From the NCBI GenBank assembly GCA_022316685.1, contig JAKJHU010000461.1, forward strand, positions 103,104 to 167,103: a stretch of 64,000 nt of DNA. The letters are read 5' to 3'. The DNA is from Progne subis subis. Lineage: Eukaryota; Chordata; Aves; Passeriformes; Hirundinidae. The notes beneath the pieces were generated by a model. That model did no database searches. It was not told the DNA's origin and was given only the letters and a program-made list of their open reading frames with translations. Below, one piece after another: positions 57,345 to 64,000 of this stretch (position 1 is the stretch's first letter; the number at the start of each line of letters is the position of its first letter). A program made the position numbers and the translations under genes.

Positions 57345-58322
57345 GTGTCTGAGACTTACGGTGGGGCAATGGGGGATCTCTGGGATCCTGAGGGGTCTGA
57401 GTGGGCCTGGGGGTCTCTAGGGGATTTGGGGGGTCTCTAGGGGATTTAGGGCGGTCTGGGGGTCCCTAAGGGGTTTATGGGGGCCTATAGGTGCTCTCTA
57501 GGGGTCTGGGGAGTCTCTAGAGGGTCCAGAAGAGTCCGAAAAGGGGCTCATGGGGTTTGCTGAATGGGGCCGGGGGGTCTCTTTAGGGGCTTTGTGGGTT
57601 TGAGGGTCTGTTAGGGATTCATAGGGGTCTGGGAGAGCCTCTAGCGGTTCCGGGGTGGTCTGGGGGTGTCTGTAGGTCCCTGTGGGGGATTTGGGGGGGT
57701 CTAGCGGTCTCCAGAGAGCGTCTGAGGGAGCTATAGGGGATCTATGGGGATCTATAGAGGGTCCAGCGGGGTTGGGTGTCGCTGTGAGGGATCTGGGGGC
57801 GTCTCTAGGGGCTCTGGGAGTCCCTGTAGGGGATTTGGGCCGTCTGGGGTGGTCTATGGTGGTTTGGGGTCTCTAGGGGGGATTTGGGGCGATCTCGGTG
57901 TGCTATAAAGGCTCTGTAGGGGTCTGGGGGCGGCAATAAAGGTCGAGTATCTCTATAGGGAAATTCTGGGGTCCTTCAAGAGAATTTTTTTGGAATTTTG
58001 GGCTCTGTAAGACGGATTCTTGGGGTCCAAATGCGGCAATTCTGGGTTTTCTATCAGTAAGTTTTTCACTGTTGTGGCAAATGCAGGAATTTGGGGAATT
58101 TCAGGTCCATCTGTGGGAATTGTGAGATCTCTACAGAGGTTTTTGGAGAATTTTGTGTCCAAACATGGGAAATTTGGGGAAATTTAGTTCCAAATATAGG
58201 AAATCTTGGCAATTTGGGTCCAAATGTGGAGTTTTTTCCAGATTTCCTCTTCAAGTTCTTGGTGATGGGCAGTGCCAGCACCAGCAATTCCTACCTGCTG
58301 CAGCCCTTCATCAAGAGCAAGT
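57345..58322 (+). pseudogene. RAB4-like gene, exons 1 and 2, right arm
   Basis: Exon 1 (57345-57360) reads GTG then SETY, with a G|GTGGGG donor. Exon 2 (58242-58322, 81 nt) follows TTTTTTCCAG and ends AAGT|GTCGGA. The joined reading gives YDFLFKFLVMGSAST, as in Rab4. Here the P-loop is lost: GK of GxxxxGKS is Ser-Asn, followed by Ser-Tyr where the left arm has Ser-Cys. The donor after exon 2 is weaker than in the left arm (GTCGGA against GTAGGA). As on the left, the expected start codon is GTG and later exons are absent. The intron of 881 bp is G-rich (57400-57960) and then T-rich. No active GTPase can come from this copy. Confidence 0.8.
57400..57960 (+). repeat. G-rich array in RAB4-like intron 1
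   Basis: Units like GGGGTCTCTAGGGGATTTGG over 560 bp, with dozens of GGG/GGGG runs on the transcribed sense strand. Confidence 0.9.
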
Positions 58323-58329
58323 GTCGGAA

Positions 58330-58965
58330 ATTATGGGAATTTTCAGGGATTTTGGGACTGCTGGGCAGTCAGGGGATTTGGGGGATTTTTGGGGGGATTT
58401 TAAAATATATTTCTGTGCATTTCTAGTGTTAGTTTGGGGTTTTTTGTTTGTTTGTTTTTTCTTTTTTCTCATTTTCTGGGTGGTTTTTTTGGGTTTGGGG
58501 AATTTTTGAAATTTTCAGAATATTATTGGCATTTTTGGACTAATTTTCAAGGTTCTTCTCTTGTTTTAACCATTTTGATGCTTTTTTGCAGTTTTCTTTT
58601 TTAATTTTGCTTTTCTGATGCAATTTTGGATGATATGAGTTTTTGGAATTCCGTGTTCCTCCAGGCTCTCCTCCATACTGCAGCATTTTGGGGCATTTCC
58701 TGTCACTTTGAGTCATTTTTGTCACCTTTGGGCCATTTGGGCAACTTTTGTGGCATTTTCTGTCATATTGAGAATTTGGGGCAATTTTGTGCCATTTGGG
58801 AACATTTGAGGGATTTTTTCTCATTTTGGGCCAATTTGTGTCATTTTGAGCCATTTTTTGTAATTTTCGGTACATTTCTAGTCAGTTTTTGATAATTTTG
58901 GGGCCATTTTCTGCCACTTTTTGGTCTCTTGAGGGGTGTTTTTGGTGACTTTTGAGCCCTTCTTT
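58330..58965. repeat. T-rich array (CATTTTGGGCCATTT type)
   Basis: Inverted partner of 35100-35700. No RAB4 exon 3 is recognisable in it. Confidence 0.85.
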
Positions 58966-58969
58966 GCTG

Positions 58970-59440
58970 TCTTCAGTCCCGGTCTCAGTGTTGATCTCAG
59001 CGCAGTCCAGGTCCCGGTGCCGGTAGCGGTGTCAGTCTTGGTCCCGGAGTGCTCCCAGTGCCAGTCTCAGTCTGGGTCCCAGTCCCGGAGCGGTGCCAGT
59101 CTCGGTGCTGGTTCCGGTGCCGGTCTTGGTCTCAGTCTTGGTGCCAGTGCCAGTTGTGGTGTCAGTTACGGTCTTGGTGTCAGTCCCGGTGCCGGTGCCT
59201 CTGTGGCGCCGGTCTCAGTTCCGGTGTACTGGTTCCGGTCCTGGTCCCGGTGCTGCAGCGGTGCCGCTCTCAGTTCTGGTGTCGGTTCTGGTCCCAGTCT
59301 TGGTCTCGGTGCCCGTCCCAGAGCAGCGCCGCTGTCGGTGCCGGTCTCGGATTCGGTGTCGGTCAGTCTTGGTGCTGGTGCCGGTTCTGGTGCTGACCTT
59401 GGTGTGGGTCTCAGTCCAGGTGCTGGAGATTTTAGGCCCA
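58970..59440. repeat. ACCGGC-type array (complement strand), right arm
   Basis: Units like GGTGCCGGTCTCGG. Inverted partner of 34650-35095. Confidence 0.9.
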
Positions 59441-60001
59441 TTTGGGTAATTTTGGGCCAAAGCGTGTTGCGTTGTGGTTTTTGGGAGTGGAGCTGAAGCC
59501 CAGAGCCGATAAGCCTCTGCGGTGGAAAGGCCGCTTGGGGAAGCTCAGGCGAAGCAGTCAAGCTCACACATGCACACACGGCACGTGGGCAGCTCAGCAA
59601 GGAGAGGCCAGAAGGCCTTGGCACTGGATCAGTTCCAGCCAGGTTTATTTCCAGAAGCCCAAGGGGAATCCAGATTGGAAAGGGGAGCACGTGTGCCGGT
59701 CTGCAGCTCAAGTGTGAGCTTCAGCAGCCAAGACCTTGAGGCACGGGGGCAGAGCAAAGGGCAGGAAAGGTCAGTGTCCTCTAGGGAAAAGGGGCCAGTC
59801 CCCGGGAACCCCAAACCAATGGAGACCCAGAGGAAAGGAGAACCCAAAGGGCCAGGGGAATCAGGGAGGGGAGAAACTGAGGCAAACCATCGTGTCCAGA
59901 GCCCCATTGGGAAGTTCTCTGTCTCAGGCTGGGCAGGTGACTCTATGATGTGTCCTGCCAAGGCCAGGCCCTAGGTATTATGGCAAGGGGCTGCAGGACT
60001 C
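59441..60001. repeat. ~550-bp dispersed block, copy 4 (inverted)
   Basis: Inverted partner of 34066-34645, followed at 60002-60245 by the contracted ACTGGGA array in complement orientation. Confidence 0.88.
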
Positions 60002-60392
60002 CACTCAGCATGATTCCAGTTGCTCACAGCCACTCCCAGTCTTTCCCAGTATGTTCCGTCACCCTCAGTGTGATCCCAGTTCTCCCCAGCATGGGTGCAG
60101 CTGTTCCCACTGTGATCCCAGTAGGATCCCTGTTTCCTGCAGCAAGTTCCAGTTGTTCCCAGTTCTCCAGTGTATCCCAGGTGCCCCTGGAAACGTCCCA
60201 GTCCCTCTCATCATGTTCCCAGTGTCCCAGTTGCCCCCAGTGTAGATCCACTCACTCCCAATTGCCTGTTTTTATGGACCCAGATGCCCGGTGACTTCTA
60301 GAGATGGTCTTGGGCAGAGAGACCTTCAAACTCAACGTGCTCATCCCTTGTTCTCCCCCAGACAGGATTTCCCATTCCCAAACCTTTGCAGG

Positions 60393-61716
60393 ATGGAGGA
60401 GGAGGCTGTGAGGAAGAGGAAGGATGCCCCAGGACAGCCAGGCAGGTGAGGAGGAAGTCAGTGCCCCTTTCCCCCTCTCTCCTGCTCCATCTCCCAGCCC
60501 AGCATGGCCCCGGCTGCAGGACAACCCCGCAGCCGACGCCGTCCTGCCGGGGACGCACTGAGGGGATCTCCTTCCCCTTCCCTCTGGCACGGAGGCAAAT
60601 CCCATCCTCTCCTTGTCCTTCCTCCCCAGACAAGGAGCTGAGCATGGAGACCAGGGAGGACAAATCCCCACGGCAGATCCTCGTGGAAGAGGCCGTTTTG
60701 AGCGGCTCCACGGGGCAGGAATCCAACGGGGAGGAAAAGTCCTGGCGATCCCTCGTGAGAAGAGACTGCAAAAGCAGATCACGAGGATCTGAGGAGGAAA
60801 GAGCCACCCTGTGCCAGGAAGGCGGCCAGAGATGGAGCCAGAGCTCAGACCTGGTGGTCCATGAGCAGCTTCATGATGGGGAGAAGCCCCACAAGTGCTT
60901 TGGGTGTGCAAAGAGCTTCAGCTGGCGGTGCAACCTGCTTCCACCAGAGGATTCACACAGACGAACGGCCCTACGAGTGTGGGGAATGTGGGAAGAGGTT
61001 CAGGCACAGCTCCAGCCTGATCTGTCACCAGAGATCCACACCGGGGAATTGCCCTATGAGTGTGGGGAATGTGGGAAGAGGTTCAGAGAGAGCTCCAACC
61101 TAACCCAACACCAGAGGATCCACACTGGGGAACGGCCATACAAGTGTGGGGAATGTGGGAAGTGCTTCACGCTCCGTAGCTCCCTGACTGTACACCAAAG
61201 GATCCACACTGGGGAGAGGCCCTATAAGTGTTCCGAGTGTGGGATGGGTGTCTGACCAGCTCCCAGCTCCTTGAACATCAGCAGACACACACAGAGGAGA
61301 GGCCCTTCCACTGCCCCGACTGTGGGAAGGGCTTCAAGCACAAGTCCAACCTCACCAGCCACAGGCGCATCCACACCGGGGAGAGGCCCCACGAGTGTGA
61401 TGTATGTGGGATGAGCTTCATACAGCGCCGGGACCTGATCCGCCACCAGAGGACCCACACTGGGGAGAGGCCTTATGAGTGTGATAAATGCAGCAAGAGG
61501 TTCTGCACGAGCTCCAAGCTCCTCGTACACCAGCTGATTCACACAGAGGAGAGGCCCTTCCGCTGTCCTGACTGTGGGAAGGGCTTCACTCAGAACTCCA
61601 CCCTCGTCAGACACCGGCGCATCCACACCGGGGAGAGGCCCCACGAGTGTCCCCAGTGTGGGAAGAGCTTTTCACGGAGGTCTCACATGACCCAACACCA
61701 ACGGAGGCACCAGTAA
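60393..61716 (+). pseudogene. ZNF3: C2H2 zinc-finger pseudogene with complete last finger
   Basis: Exon a 60393-60445 has one extra base (AAGGATGCC against AAGGTGCC in ZNF1). After splicing to exon b (60630 onward) the main frame would be lost unless translation starts at the internal Met of [10 protein letters not shown]. In exon b a 2-bp loss near 60940 shifts the frame in finger 1, and a 1-bp loss near 61030 restores it after finger 2. A 2-bp loss near 61250 then gives a TGA at 61253-61255. The rest (61256-61716) is open in another frame with five good fingers, ending in the natural HQRRHQ stop. The last finger, lost by frameshift in ZNF1, is intact here. Transcribed away from the RAB4-like exons on the same strand. 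Confidence 0.85.
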
Positions 61717-62253
61717 TGGAAGCCCTGTGAGTGCCCCCAGTGCAGGAAGAGCTTCGTGCTCTGCTCCAACTGCATCCCCCACTGGAGGTTGCATGAGAGC
61801 CCAGGTGACCCACATTCCCTGTGGTCCATGTTGTGAAGACACCTGGCTGCTTATCCATTTTTTGGCTCTAATTTTTTTCTCTTCTACCTCTCTTTCACTC
61901 CAGAAGCCAAGAAGAATTGGTCTGTCACCTCAAAACCACTCCAATCCCACTGAGAACAACTCACATTTAACTGACAGGGTTCAATTCCATCCCAAATGGC
62001 TTGTTCCCATCTCAGAAAAACTCAATCCCATGCCAAATTTACTCGATTCCACAGCATCCAGGGTGAGATGGGGTTGGAAGAAGATTGGGAGATGTGGGAT
62101 CCAAATTTGGAGCAATGGGATTAGGATTGTGTGGGGCTGGGTGAGTGGGATGTATTGATAGTAAATCAAACATTCAGGGTTATTGATTTCTGTCCCATTC
62201 CTTTTCAGTCAGTGTCAGTTCTGTTTTCAGAGTGCCACCTTCTCAGCTGATTA
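61717..62253. other. ZNF3 3' flank
   Basis: A former 3' part of the ZNF reading (CPQCRKSF-like remnants to about 61800), then unique flank that ends in TAATCAGCTGA complement at the ERV-D LTR. Inverted partner of 31052-31600. Confidence 0.75.
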
Positions 62254-62741
62254 TGTTAGGGAAATTAATCCACGCACACCAGAGGTTTATGTCCAAAAAG
62301 GAGACAGAGGAGTCCTTTTACTTTATTCAAATAAAGGGAGAGGCCATGGGGCATTTCCCCTGAGGTCTCTCAGTTTTTCGGAGGACGCAGCCTCCTTTTT
62401 TATCCTAATAATTTCCTGTCTGCATTTCCCTCTCTCTTTCCCCATTGGCTGAGATACTTGAGAGGTACAGACTTCCGAAATGGCTAAGATTCCCCTTTTA
62501 AGTATAACCCCCCTAATTTTTAATTTTTATGGGATTTATGGGTTTTTCCCCGTTGTTGCTTTCATCTTTCAATATTCAATTTCATTTACAAACCTATGGT
62601 TTGTTTGTAAAGGCAAGTATCTTCTTTTCCATTCATCAATCAGTAGAATCCTTCCCATTGTTTCTCTCATCTCTCAGTGCTAGTTTGATCTACCAGCAGA
62701 CCCAGGGCTTGTTGTAAAGACAAATCTTGTCATTCCTCTCA
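62254..62741 (-). mobile_element. ERV-D 3' LTR (488 bp)
   Basis: Same length and ends as the copies at 1115-1602 and 30564-31051. On its upstream (minus-strand) side lies a polypurine tract (62742-62760, minus strand AAAAGAGGAGGGATT), so this is the 3' LTR. The host flank after it is TAATCAGCTG, against ACACAATCAGCTG at the solo LTR, i.e. a few bases changed at the junction. Confidence 0.92.
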
Positions 62742-62761
62742 ATCCCTCCTCTTTTATTTTT

Positions 62762-63860
62762 AATAATTGTCTTGACAAATTTTAGTTATCATTGACTATT
62801 TTTTGTTCTTGGGTCTTTTTTGGTTTTGCATTATTTGCAGTGACATCCATTTCTGTCCTTTTGTAGCTCTCTCTGGATCAGTAGGCTTGGCTACTCCCTG
62901 CATCCCTTTGATCACGTGTTGAATAAGTTGTACTAAGCAAGGGATCATGTGGTAAAAAGATTAGAGTTGCTCTAACATATGAGAGGAAAGAAAAACATTT
63001 GTTTAACTCATAGTTCACCGGGTAACTATGAAAACATGTCCCATTCTAGCTTTTTTATGTTTGGACTGGCACATGAGCTAACTTTTTATTCTTTTTGTTA
63101 TTTGTTTTACTACTTTTCTATTGTCATCTGTTTGCAAACAGCAGTTTGAGTCATTTAATTTGCCACACCCTCCTCTTTCTTCTGCTAATAAATAATCTAA
63201 TACTATCTGATGTTGGAATATTGCATTTCTAAGCTCTCACATCAGGTTTTTACTTGCACTTACATCCCAGATCTGTTTTGTTGGAGCTGGACTAGAACCT
63301 ATTAAAAAGGGTCCGAGTTCCATTCGGTGCTGCCACTTCTACTGATAGTCACCAACAACATGTGTCCTACTTGTGGAATTATCTCGGGGGCAGCTTAAAA
63401 ATAAAGGGTCAAAACCCTATCCTTTCCCACTGCTTTACAGCCTTCAAAATTCTTTTGGTGATTTGGAAGGAACACCTTACCCAGCTACCATCAGTGAGCT
63501 TAACGTGTGTTTGATTCTATCTGCCTTGATATCTGGAACAATCATAAGGAGGGCAGTTGGGGGTCCAACAATCTCAACTCAAAGATAAAGTCCAGTCGCA
63601 GACACTTTTTCCTACATATACGCCTCCTGTTCTGTTTAGACAAGAAATGCCTCTTTCAGAGGAATGAAGCCGCCATGGACTTCCTTCCTCATCGCAAAAT
63701 CCTGTTCCATTATTGACTTCACTCAGGGTGCTAACCCACCGTTTGGGTTCGACTGGGCTGGCCACCCATGGCCAGTCGTCAGATCCCCCTGGCCCTCCGC
63801 AGACACAACAATTGCTACGGTTAAAGGGTTTTGCTACTTCTTCTCCTAAGGTTAAAAAAT
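62762..63860 (-). pseudogene. ERV-D env remnant (transmembrane-subunit end)
   Basis: On the minus strand a surface-subunit-like piece lies at 63765-63574 (open, with an N-glycosylation site and several Cys). Further downstream a transmembrane-subunit ectodomain is recognisable around 63230-63138: a heptad-like stretch ending YLLAEERGG, then a Cys followed after seven residues by Cys-Cys (63167-63138), the position of the immunosuppressive-domain/disulfide motif in gamma-type Env. Stops interrupt the rest down to the polypurine tract. 63861-64000 is AT-rich, probably further upstream env or pol, not resolved. Non-functional as it stands. Confidence 0.65.
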
Positions 63861-64000
63861 TATCTTCCTACTTTTGGCCTTAACTTAACTGACAATATAA
63901 AGGTAAGGTTATTAAGGAAACATTCTAATGGTGTAATCTAATTTTCTAACTTAATTTTCACTTTCACGTTGTCTTCTACACCACCCGTGGCGAGCGAAGG

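Larger units (their letters stand above)
55640..62253. repeat. Right arm of large inverted repeat
   Basis: Partner of 31052-38240. The ACTGGGA array is reduced to 245 bp here, which explains most of the arm length difference. Confidence 0.85.

Overview
The window looks like nuclear DNA of a passerine bird. The evidence is a CR1 LINE 3' end, three copies of a C2H2 zinc-finger gene of the type hugely expanded in songbirds, several avian endogenous retrovirus (ERV) families, and GC-rich minisatellites with small CpG promoters. All protein calls come from reading the sequence; no database search was run.

Layout. 1-1602: 5' half of a gammaretrovirus-like provirus (here 'ERV-D', minus strand, running off the left edge). 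1920-2547: 15-bp minisatellite. 2548-9220: an ERV-L-like provirus (ERV1, plus strand) with a nearly open pol and no env. 9221-15168: mostly single-copy DNA without a recognisable gene, plus one CR1 fragment. 15169-15885: an array carrying about 35-40 AGGTCA half-sites. 16052-19116: a multi-exon gene for a small secreted protein that I do not recognise. All its introns are phase 1. It contains an internal exon duplication, and it is cut in exon 7 by an LTR. 19117-about 26775: a chimeric provirus (ERV2, minus strand) whose two ends carry different LTR families, with two solo LTRs nested inside. 28150-31051: CpG island, (CCCTCT)n tract, composite minisatellites and a solo LTR of ERV-D.

31052-38240 and 55640-62253 are arms of a large imperfect inverted repeat. 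Each arm holds a CpG promoter, exons 1 and 2 of a RAB4-like GTPase gene, several low-complexity arrays, and downstream on the same strand a zinc-finger gene (ZNF1 on the left, ZNF3 on the right). Between the arms lie a gammaretrovirus-like provirus with a tRNA-Arg primer site (ERV3, 42117-50539) and a third zinc-finger copy (ZNF2, 52.3-53.7 kb) that repeats the left arm directly. 62254-64000 is the 3' half of ERV-D (env remnant plus LTR).

How it fits together. The locus has been reshaped by repeated duplication, inversion and DNA-level recombination between ERVs. The same ERV-D insertion appears as a 5' half, a solo LTR and a 3' half. ERV1 and ERV2 both lack matching target-site duplications. 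The secreted-protein gene and the amplified RAB4-promoter/zinc-finger units are the most interesting host content. The ERV load would suit a W chromosome, a germline-restricted chromosome or a repeat-rich microchromosome; the sequence alone does not decide.
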